64,000 nt of DNA from Pseudomonas paeninsulae (lineage in GTDB: Bacteria; Pseudomonadota; Gammaproteobacteria; Pseudomonadales; Pseudomonadaceae), in the NCBI RefSeq assembly GCF_035621475.1, contig NZ_CP141799.1, positions 2,282,501-2,346,500 of the forward strand, in the 5' to 3' direction. The notes below the pieces were generated by a model, which was given only the letters and a program-made list of their open reading frames with translations, was not told where the DNA came from and made no database searches. The position numbers were made by a program, and so were the translations under genes. Every line of letters begins with the position of its first letter. Positions within the stretch are counted from its first letter, which is position 1. Shown here in pieces: positions 18,574 through 26,754 of this stretch.

Positions 18574-21023
18574 GCTTGCACCTCCAGATCGCGCAGGGCG
18601 ATGCGCTCGAATTCTTTCTTCAGTTGCGGTTTGGCCAGCTGTTCTTTCCAAGGATCCTGCTCGAAGGACAGCGAGAACAGCAGGCGGTCGTGCAGCGCCT
18701 TGCGCTTTTCGGCATCTTCCAGCACGCCCTTCTTGATGTGCTCCATGCCGACGCGCTGCATGTAGTGCACGGTGCGCTCGAGGTAGAAGGCTTCTTCGCG
18801 GTAGAGCTGGAGGAACGCCAGGCTGTATTGCATGACTTCTTCGGCCGTTTTGAGCTTGACGAAGAACTCGCCGGCTTCGGTCTTGATCCCGCCGTTACCA
18901 CCGATATACAGCTCCCAACCGGAGTCGACGCCGATGATGCCAACGTCCTTGATGCCGGATTCGGCGCAGTTGCGCGGGCAACCGGAAACCGCCAGCTTGA
19001 CCTTGTGCGGCGACCACATGTTGAACAGCGCGTGTTCCAGATCGATGCCCATCTGCGTCGAGTTCTGCGTGCCGAAGCGGCAGAATTCACTGCCAACACA
19101 GGTCTTCACGGTGCGGATGGATTTGCCGTAGGCGTGACCGGATGGCATGTCGAGATCCTTCCACACACCTGGCAGGTCATCTTTCTTGATCCCCAGCAGG
19201 TCGATACGCTGACCGCCGGTGACCTTGAGCATGGGCACGTTGTACTTGTCGGCGACATCGGCGATGCGCCGCAATTCGGCTGAATTGGTCACGCCACCCC
19301 ACATGCGTGGCACCACCGAATAGGTGCCGTCTTTCTGGATATTGGCGTGGGCCCGCTCATTGATGAAGCGCGACTGCGGATCGTCCTTGGCCTCACCCGG
19401 CCAGGTGGAGATCAGGTAGTAGTTCAGCGCTGGGCGGCAGGTGGCGCAGCCGTTCGGCGTGCTCCAGTTGAGGAAGGCCATGGTGGCTGGGATGCTAGTC
19501 AGGTGCTCTTGGCGGATGGCCTTGCGGATCTGCCCGTGGTTGAGATCGCTGCAACCGCAGATGGCTTTCTCGCTCTTCGGTTTGACGTCAGCCGCGCCGC
19601 CCACGGTATTGATCAGGATCTGCTCGACCAGGCCGGCACAGGAGCCGCAGGAGCTGGCGGCTTTGGTGTGCTTCTTCACGTCGTCGACGCTGAACAGGCC
19701 GTTTTCCTGGATGGCTTTGACGATGGTGCCTTTGCACACGCCGTTGCAGCCGCACACTTCCATGTCGTCCGGCATGTTGGCGGCGCTGCTCTGACCCTGG
19801 TGGCCGGCGTCGCCAATGGCGTTTTCACCGAACATCAGGTGATCGCGGATCTCGCTGACGTTGTGGTTCTCGCGGATCTGACGGAAGTACCAGCCACCGT
19901 CGGCGGTGTCGCCATACAGGCAGGCGCCGACCAGCACGTCGTCCTTGATCACCAGCTTCTTGTACACGCCGCCGATCGGGTCGGACAGGGTGATGGTCTC
20001 GGTGCCTTCGGCGCCCATGAACTCGCCGGCGGAGAACAGGTCGATGCCGGTGACTTTCAGTTTGGTCGAAGTCACCGAGCCCTGGTAGCGCGAGAAGCCG
20101 AGCTGAGCCAGGTGGTTGGCGCAGACCTTGGCTTGCTCGAACAGCGGTGCCACCAGGCCATAGGCGATACCGCGGTGGCTGGCGCATTCGCCGATCGCAT
20201 AGACGCGCGGATCATAGGTCTGCAGGGTGTCGTTGACCAGAATGCCGCGGTTGCAGGCGATCCCGGATTGTTCCGCCAGGGCGCTGTTGGGGCGGATACC
20301 GGCGGCCATTACCACCAGGTCGGCGGGGATGACCTCACCGTCCTTGAATTTGACCGCACAGACCCGGCCCTCACCGTTGTCCAACAGCTCGGCGGTGTGT
20401 TTGGGCAGGAGGAACTTCAGGCCACGGTCTTCCAGGGATTTTTGCAGCAGGCGGCCGGCGGTGACGTCGAGCTGGCGTTCCAGCAGCCAGTCGCCGATAT
20501 GCACCACGGTGACGACCATGCCGCGCAACTTGAGGCCGTTAGCCGCTTCCAGGCCGAGCAGGCCGCCGCCGATGACCACTGCATGCTTATGGGTCTTGGC
20601 GGTGTCCATCATCATCTGGGTGTCGGCGATATCGCGGTAGCCGATCACGCCCTGCAGGTCCTTGCCCGGTATCGGCAAGATGAACGGGTTGGAGCCGGTG
20701 GCAATTAGCAGGCGGTCGTATTCGGCCTCGCTGCCGTCATCGGCGACTACCACACGGGCCTTGCGGTCGATCTTCACCGCTTTGCGCCCGAGCAGAAGTT
20801 TGATGCCGTTGTCCGCGTACCAGCTGAGGTCGTTGAGCACGATCTCTTCGAAGGTCTGCTCGCCGGCCAATACCGGGGAAAGCAGGATGCGGTTGTAGTT
20901 CGGGTGCGGTTCGGCGCCGAACACCGTGATGTCGTAGAGGTCAGGGACGAGCTTGATCAGCTCTTCGAGGGTACGCACTCCGGCCATGCCATTACCGATC
21001 ATTACCAGCTTGAGTTTTTTCAT
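18570..21023 (-). CDS. nirB: Nitrite reductase (NAD(P)H) large subunit NirB
   Basis: 817-residue siroheme enzyme reducing nitrite to ammonium in the cytoplasm. It has an N-terminal FAD domain (MIGNGMAGVRTLEEL), an NAD(P) motif GGGLLGLEAANGL near residue 150 and a BFD-type [2Fe-2S] region near residues 422-480 (CGCNGVCKG, CGSCAG). The siroheme/[4Fe-4S] domain carries TCVGSEFCRFG near 640 and SGCPRNCAES near 680. It is first gene of nirB-nirD-nasC-cobA, preceded by a structured leader with a terminator (21055-21146) and a sigma-54 type promoter, so it is under both nitrogen and nitrate control. Confidence 0.97.
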   Translation of the reverse strand: MKKLKLVMIGNGMAGVRTLEELIKLVPDLYDITVFGAEPHPNYNRILLSPVLAGEQTFEEIVLNDLSWYADNGIKLLLGRKAVKIDRKARVVVADDGSEAEYDRLLIATGSNPFILPIPGKDLQGVIGYRDIADTQMMMDTAKTHKHAVVIGGGLLGLEAANGLKLRGMVVTVVHIGDWLLERQLDVTAGRLLQKSLEDRGLKFLLPKHTAELLDNGEGRVCAVKFKDGEVIPADLVVMAAGIRPNSALAEQSGIACNRGILVNDTLQTYDPRVYAIGECASHRGIAYGLVAPLFEQAKVCANHLAQLGFSRYQGSVTSTKLKVTGIDLFSAGEFMGAEGTETITLSDPIGGVYKKLVIKDDVLVGACLYGDTADGGWYFRQIRENHNVSEIRDHLMFGENAIGDAGHQGQSSAANMPDDMEVCGCNGVCKGTIVKAIQENGLFSVDDVKKHTKAASSCGSCAGLVEQILINTVGGAADVKPKSEKAICGCSDLNHGQIRKAIRQEHLTSIPATMAFLNWSTPNGCATCRPALNYYLISTWPGEAKDDPQSRFINERAHANIQKDGTYSVVPRMWGGVTNSAELRRIADVADKYNVPMLKVTGGQRIDLLGIKKDDLPGVWKDLDMPSGHAYGKSIRTVKTCVGSEFCRFGTQNSTQMGIDLEHALFNMWSPHKVKLAVSGCPRNCAESGIKDVGIIGVDSGWELYIGGNGGIKTEAGEFFVKLKTAEEVMQYSLAFLQLYREEAFYLERTVHYMQRVGMEHIKKGVLEDAEKRKALHDRLLFSLSFEQDPWKEQLAKPQLKKEFERIALRDLEVQA

Positions 21024-21054
21024 GGTTCCTCACCGTCACGCATAACCGGAAAAC

Positions 21055-21092
21055 AAAAAAGGCGTCCCGCTAGTCACCTAGCGAGGACGCCT
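21055..21092 (-). terminator. Leader terminator upstream of nirB
   Basis: On the minus strand GGCGTCCtCGCTAG-gtga-CTAGCGgGGACGCC then TTTTTT, 30 bp before the nirB ATG region. A terminator ahead of the first gene implies antitermination control, here by NasT. Confidence 0.9.
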
Positions 21093-21101
21093 TTGTCCAA
21101 G

Positions 21102-21146
21102 TCCCGTTCTCTCGGGAAGTGCGTCCTTCACCGTTGAAGGACGCAC
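21102..21146 (-). promoter_or_regulatory. Two-hairpin ANTAR-target leader of nirBD-nasC-cobA
   Basis: Two adjacent hairpins in the nirB leader. P1 (21119-21146) is GTGCGTCCTTC closing hexaloop AACGGT; P2 (21102-21117) is TCCCG closing hexaloop AGAGAA. Both loops have A at position 1 and G at position 4, the signature bound by ANTAR antiterminators such as NasR/NasT. The 3' strand of P1 (GGACGC) is complementary to the 5' arm of the downstream terminator. Confidence 0.8.
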
Positions 21147-21170
21147 TTTATTTAAATTTGCAAATATCAA

Positions 21171-21186
21171 TGCAGGGCGTGTGCCA
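21171..21186 (-). promoter_or_regulatory. Sigma-54 (-24/-12) promoter of nirB operon
   Basis: Minus-strand TGGCACACGCCCTGCA has GG and GC separated by exactly 10 bases, and TGGCAC matches the -24 consensus. Transcription would start about 12 bases downstream, just before P1. Upstream GCACC half-sites (21251-21285) might bind NtrC, but this is weak. Confidence 0.8.
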
Positions 21187-21296
21187 ACTTGGCAAGGGCC
21201 TGAATATTAGCGAGTCGGAGCAGTTTTTTGCTGCCGTATTGGCGTTTAATCGCACCTGTATAAGGCGTGTTGCGCCGTTCTGGTGCGTTTGCAGGG

Positions 21297-22964
21297 TTAC
21301 TTCAGCAGCAGTACCAGCAGGGTCAGATTCGCGAGTAAGGACACCAGGGCCACGGTGCACCAGACTTTCACCGGTTCGCGTTCGAGCAATGGACGCGGCC
21401 TGCTGCTCAGTGACTGGCGCTCACCCTGTTCCAGAGCCAGTAGCCACTCCTCGGCGGTCTCGTAACGTTGCTTCGGCTCCGCGCTGACCGCGCGACTGAG
21501 GCTCTCGTCGATCCAGCTCGGCAAGTCGGGGCGATAGCGGCTGGCCGGCGTTGCGCTGCCGAAGCGGGGGTGCTGGAAAGCCTCGATCTCGCCATAGGGA
21601 TAGTGGCCGGTAAGCAGGTGGTAGAGGGTCACGCCTGCTGCATAGAGATCTTGTTGGGCGCTGGGTGCGACGCCGGTAAAGGCCTCCGGAGCAATGTAGC
21701 TGGGGGTGCCAGGCAGGTCATTGGGCTCATCGCGAGACAGGCCAGGGCAGTAAGCCAGACCGAAATCCAGCACGCGCAGTTCGCCGTCGTCACCCCACAA
21801 CAGGTTTTCCGGCTTGATGTCGCGGTGCAGAATATTGCGCCGATGCAGCATGCCCAGGGCCCTTACCAGGCGCGGGGCGAGATCCAGCCAGTCGGGCAGG
21901 CCGAGAGGGCCGGACAGGCGCAGCTGTTCGGCCAGGGTCTGCCCGGCGTATTCGCGCTGCAGGTAGTACAGGTGCTGGCGTTGCGGCAGAGGATGGACTT
22001 CGGCGAAGTAGCGTCCGGCCACTCGGCGCAAGAACCATTCCTCGAGCAGCAGGGCAGGGCCTGCTTGCGGGTCGTCGACGCGACTGGCGGGCAGGGTCTT
22101 CAACAGCCAGCGGCGCGCCTGGCCATCGCGTACGCGGTAGATCAGCGACTGGCGCGACTCGGCCAGCAAGCGCTCGACCTGCCAGCCTTCGAAGTCCTGG
22201 CCTGCGCGCAGTTTCGGCGGCAAGGGCCAATGCTCGAGTTGGGCTAGGGTATCGGCCAAGGCGTTTTCCGGCAGGCCCTCGACCCTCACCAGCAAGGCGC
22301 TGGCATTGTCCTGACTACCGGCCAGGTGAGCGGCACTGACCAGCGCGCGGGTCGCGGCGGCAGGGTCTCGCTCATCGTGCAGGATGCGCTGGATACCCGG
22401 GTCGCCGAGTGTCGCCCAGACGCCATCACTGACCATCAGGAAGCTCTCGCCCTCGCGCAACTCACCGTCCAGGTAGTCGACTACCAGATGTTGGTCCAGG
22501 CCCATGGCACGTTTGAGCACATGCTGCATGCCCTGTTGTTCCCAGACGTGGTCTTCAGTGATGCGCTGGAGTTGGCCTGCGTGCCAGCGATAGGCTCGGC
22601 AGTCGCCGACATGCGCCAGGGTGAAGCGCCGGCCGCGCAGCACCAGGGCGGTGAGGGTGGTCAGCAACGGCTGGCCACCACCATTGGCTTGTAACCAGCG
22701 ATTGTGCGCAACCAGTAGACGATCCAGCGATTGCGCCACTGCCCAGGTTTCCGGGGTGGCGTAGTAGTCCAGCGCCAGCGCTTGCAGGGTCGCCCGAGCG
22801 GCCAGGCCGCCGTCGGCGCATTGGCTGACACCGTCGGCCAGGGCGAACAGGTAACCCTTGCTCGCCGCCAGGGCCGGAGCTGGGGTCACCACGCGAATGG
22901 CGTCCTGGTTTTCTGGGCGCGGACCGGTAGCGCTGGCTTCGCCGAAGATGAGTTGCAGGGCCAT
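21297..22964 (-). CDS. PP2C phosphatase - Ser/Thr protein kinase fusion, membrane-anchored
   Basis: 555-residue two-domain signalling protein. The N-terminal PP2C domain (about 1-240) has ENQDA, LADGVSQ, HVGDCRAYR, SDGVWATLG and SQDNASALL, so the metal-binding acidic residues are retained. The kinase domain (about 260-520) has HRDIKPENLLWGDDG and DFGLAYCPG, with APE as IAPEAF. A single C-terminal hydrophobic helix (LVSLLANLTLLVLLL) anchors it, domains facing the cytoplasm. It lies between nirB and the nitrate transporter nasA, transcribed with nasA's orientation. P. aeruginosa has a homologous gene at this place (PA1782, from memory). Start at 22964 (MALQLIFGEAS); a longer frame to 22997 is possible. 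Substrates unknown. Confidence 0.9.
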   Translation of the reverse strand: MALQLIFGEASATGPRPENQDAIRVVTPAPALAASKGYLFALADGVSQCADGGLAARATLQALALDYYATPETWAVAQSLDRLLVAHNRWLQANGGGQPLLTTLTALVLRGRRFTLAHVGDCRAYRWHAGQLQRITEDHVWEQQGMQHVLKRAMGLDQHLVVDYLDGELREGESFLMVSDGVWATLGDPGIQRILHDERDPAAATRALVSAAHLAGSQDNASALLVRVEGLPENALADTLAQLEHWPLPPKLRAGQDFEGWQVERLLAESRQSLIYRVRDGQARRWLLKTLPASRVDDPQAGPALLLEEWFLRRVAGRYFAEVHPLPQRQHLYYLQREYAGQTLAEQLRLSGPLGLPDWLDLAPRLVRALGMLHRRNILHRDIKPENLLWGDDGELRVLDFGLAYCPGLSRDEPNDLPGTPSYIAPEAFTGVAPSAQQDLYAAGVTLYHLLTGHYPYGEIEAFQHPRFGSATPASRYRPDLPSWIDESLSRAVSAEPKQRYETAEEWLLALEQGERQSLSSRPRPLLEREPVKVWCTVALVSLLANLTLLVLLLK

Positions 22965-22988
22965 GGCGGCGTTCCTGGCGAGGAAGGG

Positions 22989-23101
22989 TTGAGGCAAAGG
23001 CGGGGCCGGGGCATGGCTGCAGGGTTGGCCGTTGCCGGCTTCACCCTTCGTTCCTGACCAGTGCGATTCAACTCTGCCGGTCAGCCCCGCCTTTGCCTCA
23101 A
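22989..23101. repeat. 18-bp perfect inverted repeat, 77-bp spacer
   Basis: TTGAGGCAAAGGCGGGGC at 22989-23006 recurs as its exact reverse complement at 23084-23101, between nasA and the kinase gene. It may be a small palindromic mobile element or an mRNA processing/stability structure. Confidence 0.75.
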
Positions 23102-23122
23102 TCCTCCGTTGATTCGTTCATC

Positions 23123-23149
23123 CGTAGGGCGGGTTGCACCCGCCCTACG
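23123..23149. repeat. REP-like palindrome after nasA
   Basis: CGTAGGGCGGGT-tgc-ACCCGCCCTACG, a perfect 12-bp stem just after the nasA stop. No T-run follows on either strand, so it is more a REP-type 3' stabiliser than a classical terminator. Confidence 0.7.
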
Positions 23150-23157
23150 TTAGCAGC

Positions 23158-24369
23158 CTACACTCTTGCCGCAGTGACGGCGGCCGAGCCCCAGGTGGTG
23201 CGCCAACGGCGTTTGACGCTATATAGGCCGAACCAGGCCAATACACCGAGGCTGGCAAAAAACCACAGGGCCAACTGATAGTCGCCGGTCTGTTGCTTGA
23301 TCGCCCCCAGGCCTGCGGCTAGGAGGAAACCGCCGATGCCGCCGGCCATACCGATCAAGCCGGTCATGACGCCAATCTCCCGCCGAAAGCGCTGTGGCAC
23401 CAGCTGGAACACCGCACCATTACCTGCGCCCAGGCCGAGCATTGCAGTGACAAACAGGGCCAGCGCCGCGGTTGAACTCGACAGGTTAAAGCCAACGGCG
23501 GCGATGCTCAGCGAGGCCAGGGTGTACATCATCAGCAGCGAACGGATGCCACCGATGCGGTCGGCCAGAGCGCCACCAAGCGGGCGCATCAGGCTGCCGG
23601 CGCAGACGCAGGCGGCCGTATAGTAGCCGGCGGTGACTGGATTGAGGCCGTACTGATCGCTGAAATAACCAGGCAGAGCACTGGCCAGGCCAATGAAACC
23701 GCCGAAGGTGACACTGTAGAAGAACATGAACCACCAGCTATCGCGGTCGCCCAACGCGTGCAGGTAGTCGGCCGCGGCCTTCGGCTTGGGCCGCTCAGGC
23801 GAGTTCTTCGCCATCAGGGCAAAGATCACCAAGGTGATCAGCAACGGAATCAGCGCCCAGCCGAACACGTTCTGCCAGCCGAACAAGGCCGCCAGGCCCG
23901 GGGCGAACAGCGCCGCCAGTACGGTGCCGGAGTTGCCCGCGCCGGCGATGCCCATGGCTTTGCCCTGGTGCTCAGGTGGATACCACTGCGAGGCCAGCGG
24001 CAGGGCGACGGCAAAGGCGGCACCGGCAAAGCCGAGGAACAGGCCGAACAACAAGGCTTGCTCGTAGCTTTCAATACCGATCTGCCAGGCGCAGAACAAG
24101 GCCGTGATGACCGCCACCTGACCGAGCAACCCGGCAGTCTTGGGCGATAGGCGGTCGGCCAGAAAGCCCATGAGCAGGCGCAGCACGGCGCCTGCCAGGA
24201 TTGGTGTGGCGACCATCAGGCCGCGTTGTTGCGCAGTCAGATCGAGGTCGGTAGCAATTTGCACGGCCAGGGGGCCGAGGAGGTACCAGACCATGAAGCT
24301 CAAGTCGAAATAGAGGAAGGCGGCGAACAGCGTCGGTGTATGGCCGGCTTTCCAGAAACTGTTATTCAT
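23158..24369 (-). CDS. nasA: MFS nitrate/nitrite transporter NasA (NarK family)
   Basis: 403-residue major facilitator with about 12 membrane helices. Nitrate-signature glycine-rich segments are present: GFAGAAFAVALPLASQWYPP with GNSGTVLAALFAPGLA in the first half and LGLGAGNGAVFQLVPQRF with GMAGGIGGFLL in the second. The N-terminus MNNSFWKAGHTPTLFAAFLYF matches the family; the start at 24369 follows GAGGT, and the 216-bp open extension upstream belongs to the leader. Its leader holds a sigma-54 element, an ANTAR-type hairpin and a terminator, like nirB and nrtA. Role: uptake of nitrate for NasC/NirBD. Confidence 0.93.
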   Translation of the reverse strand: MNNSFWKAGHTPTLFAAFLYFDLSFMVWYLLGPLAVQIATDLDLTAQQRGLMVATPILAGAVLRLLMGFLADRLSPKTAGLLGQVAVITALFCAWQIGIESYEQALLFGLFLGFAGAAFAVALPLASQWYPPEHQGKAMGIAGAGNSGTVLAALFAPGLAALFGWQNVFGWALIPLLITLVIFALMAKNSPERPKPKAAADYLHALGDRDSWWFMFFYSVTFGGFIGLASALPGYFSDQYGLNPVTAGYYTAACVCAGSLMRPLGGALADRIGGIRSLLMMYTLASLSIAAVGFNLSSSTAALALFVTAMLGLGAGNGAVFQLVPQRFRREIGVMTGLIGMAGGIGGFLLAAGLGAIKQQTGDYQLALWFFASLGVLAWFGLYSVKRRWRTTWGSAAVTAARV

Positions 24370-24568
24370 CGAATACCTCGTCAGCAGAAAGGGTCCCGGT
24401 CTGTTGCGGTGCGTCGTGGTCGTGGACACGGCGACGCAACGGGCCGGGGAGGCTATGCACTTGTGGTGCAAGGCCCTGCGGCCGAGGCCACAGCTGGGTT
24501 GAGAGAGTGACAAGCGGAACCTCTGGATCGCAGAGGAGCCACCATTCCCAAGCGTTGGGGCAGAAACT

Positions 24569-24614
24569 AAAAAACGCCGCGTCACCGTTCGCGCTTGGGC
24601 GAGGGTGAGGCGAC
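24569..24614 (-). terminator. Leader terminator upstream of nasA
   Basis: Minus-strand stem ACGTCGCCTCACC / GGTGACGCGGCGT (one mismatch and a wobble) followed by TTTTTT, about 200 bp ahead of the nasA ATG. Confidence 0.8.
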
Positions 24615-24634
24615 GTCTTTGTCGTTTATGAGGA

Positions 24635-24650
24635 CAGCCGCCATTGGCTG
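24635..24650 (-). promoter_or_regulatory. ANTAR-type hairpin in nasA leader
   Basis: Minus-strand CAGCC-AATGGC-GGCTG; flanking AGG/CCT extends the stem across a bulged T. The hexaloop AATGGC has A1 and G4. It lies immediately ahead of the leader terminator and behind the predicted sigma-54 start. Only one such hairpin was found here. Confidence 0.7.
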
Positions 24651-24666
24651 CCTATGGCTATGCCTA

Positions 24667-24682
24667 AGCAAGAGCTGAGCCA
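24667..24682 (-). promoter_or_regulatory. Sigma-54 (-24/-12) promoter of nasA
   Basis: Minus-strand TGGCTCAGCTCTTGCT: GG-N10-GC spacing, TTGC at -12. Predicted start about 12 bases downstream, directly before the hexaloop hairpin. Confidence 0.7.
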
Positions 24683-25101
24683 ACACAGAAACTCAACGGT
24701 TGCGGGGGATATGCAGGTAGCACGCGGCCCTTTCTGTGATGCAAAAAGGAGCGTGATGCTTGTTTGTGCGCCGAGATGGGGCGAGGTCATGCGCTGAGGT
24801 CGGCGGGGCCGCGGCCGGTGCTCTGAACACGTCAGCACGGATCCATTGGTCAGAAAGTCCGTTCGCGGCAGTGATGGTCGGAATCCGTGATCTGGGCTCT
24901 ATGCAGAGTGTTTGCGGGGGTTTTTATTATTGGCCTTGACTTTCGTTTATTTGTTGTTTGTATCGCGGCGCCTATACTTGAAGTTGATCGAACAAGACAA
25001 GTAGGGCCATGTCGTCTACCTCTGCAGGGCTCAGTCTGTGATTGTCGGGTGATCGCGATTTTGCAGTGGCGGCGGCCGTTACGCTAGATGGGAGGTGCGT
25101 C
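24683..25101. other. Intergenic region, divergent promoters
   Basis: No credible gene. A possible sigma-70 promoter for the downstream plus-strand gene is TTGTTG (24951) - 16 bp - TATACT (24973). The segment around 24910-24975 is AT-rich for this genome. Confidence 0.4.
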
Positions 25102-25656
25102 ATGAATCGGCACTATTACACCAGTGACAATCTCGACGATCTTGAAGCCGTCGAGCAGGAGTTGGAGGCCAAGGGCATCAGCACCGAGCAGATTCATGTG
25201 CTCAGTGAAAAGGATGCCGATGTTGAGCAACATCACCTGCACGATGTGCCCTCCTTTATGAAGCAGGATGTTGTTCACTCCGGGGAGATCGGTGCAGCCG
25301 TCGGTGTGGTCCTTGCCATACTGGTGCTCGGTGGCGCCTATCTGTTGGGGTGGACCGCAACCGCTGCGGGCTGGGTGCCCTTTATCTTCCTGGCGATCGT
25401 GCTGCTGGGTTTCTGTACCTGGGAAGGTGGCTTTTTCGGTATCCAGGTGCCCAATACCCAATTCCGTCGCTTCAGGGAAAATCTACAAGAAGGCAAACAC
25501 GTCTTTTTCGTCGATGTCGAGCCGGAGCAGGAAGCCGTGCTGGAGCAGGTGGTCAACCATCATCCTGCGCTGCAGGTCGCCGGCATAGGTTCGGCAGCCC
25601 CGCACTGGATCGTGGCCTGGCAGCACAGATGGCATCAGTTCAAACGAACGATCTAG
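25102..25656 (+). CDS. Small membrane protein of unknown function, YflT/DUF1269-like N-terminus
   Basis: 184-residue protein with an N-terminal soluble part (MNRHYYTSDNLDDLEAVEQE) resembling the fold of general-stress/DUF1269 proteins. Two closely spaced membrane helices follow (about 61-80 and 85-105; glycine-rich VGVVLAILVLGGAYLLG), then a cytoplasmic tail ending WIVAWQHRWHQFKRTI. The start ATG at 25102 follows GGAGGT. It converges on the oxidase operon. I do not recognise a specific function. Confidence 0.7.
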   Translation: MNRHYYTSDNLDDLEAVEQELEAKGISTEQIHVLSEKDADVEQHHLHDVPSFMKQDVVHSGEIGAAVGVVLAILVLGGAYLLGWTATAAGWVPFIFLAIVLLGFCTWEGGFFGIQVPNTQFRRFRENLQEGKHVFFVDVEPEQEAVLEQVVNHHPALQVAGIGSAAPHWIVAWQHRWHQFKRTI

Positions 25657-25673
25657 CTAGCCGTGATTACAGC

Positions 25674-25704
25674 AACCGCGGGTCATCAAGGTGACTGCGC
25701 GGTT
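25674..25704. terminator. Candidate bidirectional hairpin
   Basis: AACCGCG...CGCGGTT with inner GTCA/TGAC, spanning the convergent junction of the plus-strand membrane protein and the oxidase subunit IV gene. No T-run. Confidence 0.35.
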
Positions 25705-26021
25705 ATGTCTTGGCCAAAGAAAAGCACTCGACTGAGAAAGATATAGTCCGCCTCGCTGGCCATGAGCCCCACCAACACCAGCAGGCACAGGGGCGGCACG
25801 AGAATGGCGTAGACCATGGCCAGGCGCTCCCAGGCCATGTGCATGAAAATGGCGACGATCAAGCCGGCCTTCAGCAGCATGAAGGTGATGATCAGCGCCC
25901 ACCTGAGATACCCGCTGAAGTGGAAGTAGTCGACCAAGTAGGAGAAGGTGCTGAGGACGAATAGCAGCCCCCAGATCTTCAGGTACAGGCTGATCGGATG
26001 TTGTTGTCCAGTGTGCGTCAT
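25686..26021 (-). CDS. Cytochrome c oxidase subunit IV (prokaryotic type)
   Basis: 111-residue protein with three membrane helices (about 14-32, 40-60, 68-88); FLLKAGLIVAIFMHMAWE-like sequence (MLLKAGLIVAIFMHM) is typical of CoxIV/CtaF subunits. Last gene of the five-gene oxidase operon, 21 bp after the subunit III gene. Accessory to the heme-copper oxidase core; not catalytic. Confidence 0.85.
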   Translation of the reverse strand: MTHTGQQHPISLYLKIWGLLFVLSTFSYLVDYFHFSGYLRWALIITFMLLKAGLIVAIFMHMAWERLAMVYAILVPPLCLLVLVGLMASEADYIFLSRVLFFGQDITAQSP

Positions 26022-26042
26022 GGCCAGTGCTCCTCTGCAGTG

Positions 26043-26750
26043 CTACCACAGATAGAAGAAAGCGAAGATAAACACCCACACCAGATCGACGAAGTGCCAG
26101 TACAGCCCGGCTATCTCGACGTTCTGATAGTTGCCGGAGCGCTCGTAGTCCCCGCGTAACACCTTCCACGCGATGATGCACAGGTAGAGCACGCCGATCG
26201 ACACGTGCAGGCCGTGGAACCCGGTGATCATGAAAAAGCTCGCGCCAAATTGCGCCGCGCCCATGGGGTTGCCCCAGGGACGTACGCCTTCGGCTATCAG
26301 CTTGCTCCATTCGAACGCCTGCATGCTGACGAAGGCCGCGCCGCAGAAGGCGGTGGCCAGAATCAGGGCGGCGGTCTTGCCGCGGTTGCGGCGGTAGGCG
26401 TAGTTGACTGCCATGGCCATGGTGCCGCTGCTGCTGATCAGCACGAAGGTCATGATGGCGATCAGGATCAGCGGAATGTGATTGCCGGCGATGGTCAGGG
26501 CGAAGACTTCGCTGGTATTTGGCCAGGGCTCTGTGGTGGTCATGCGCACCGCCATATAGCCGGTCAGGAAGCAGGTGAAGATAAAGGTGTCGCTGAGCAG
26601 GAAGATCCACATCATCGCCTTCCCCCAAGGCACCTGCTTGAACGCATCCTTATCCGACGACCAGTCGCCGGCGATGCCCTGCCAGCCCGCGGCAGATGCA
26701 TCGGGTGCAAGCGCTGGGCGATCTTCGGGTGTTGCTGAGTGCGCTGCCAT
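26043..26750 (-). CDS. coxC: Heme-copper oxidase subunit III
   Basis: 235-residue integral membrane subunit; hydrophobic segments begin near residues 45, 78, 100, 130, 165 and 215. WIFLLSDTFIFTCFLTGY near residue 48, QAFEWSKL and FFMITGFHGLHVSIGV are the usual subunit III motifs, and it ends WHFVDLVWVFIFAFFYLW. It has the full N-terminal extension. It follows by 4 bp a second, more divergent subunit III-like gene, so the operon carries two. Confidence 0.9.
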   Translation of the reverse strand: MAAHSATPEDRPALAPDASAAGWQGIAGDWSSDKDAFKQVPWGKAMMWIFLLSDTFIFTCFLTGYMAVRMTTTEPWPNTSEVFALTIAGNHIPLILIAIMTFVLISSSGTMAMAVNYAYRRNRGKTAALILATAFCGAAFVSMQAFEWSKLIAEGVRPWGNPMGAAQFGASFFMITGFHGLHVSIGVLYLCIIAWKVLRGDYERSGNYQNVEIAGLYWHFVDLVWVFIFAFFYLW

Positions 26751-26754
26751 GGCT

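Noticed and set aside
19347..20708. 453-residue plus-strand frame opposite nirB
   Set aside because: Shadow of the conserved nirB frame.
24626..24838. Small minus-strand open frame in the nasA leader
   Set aside because: Overlaps the sigma-54 element, hairpin and terminator; no ribosome site.
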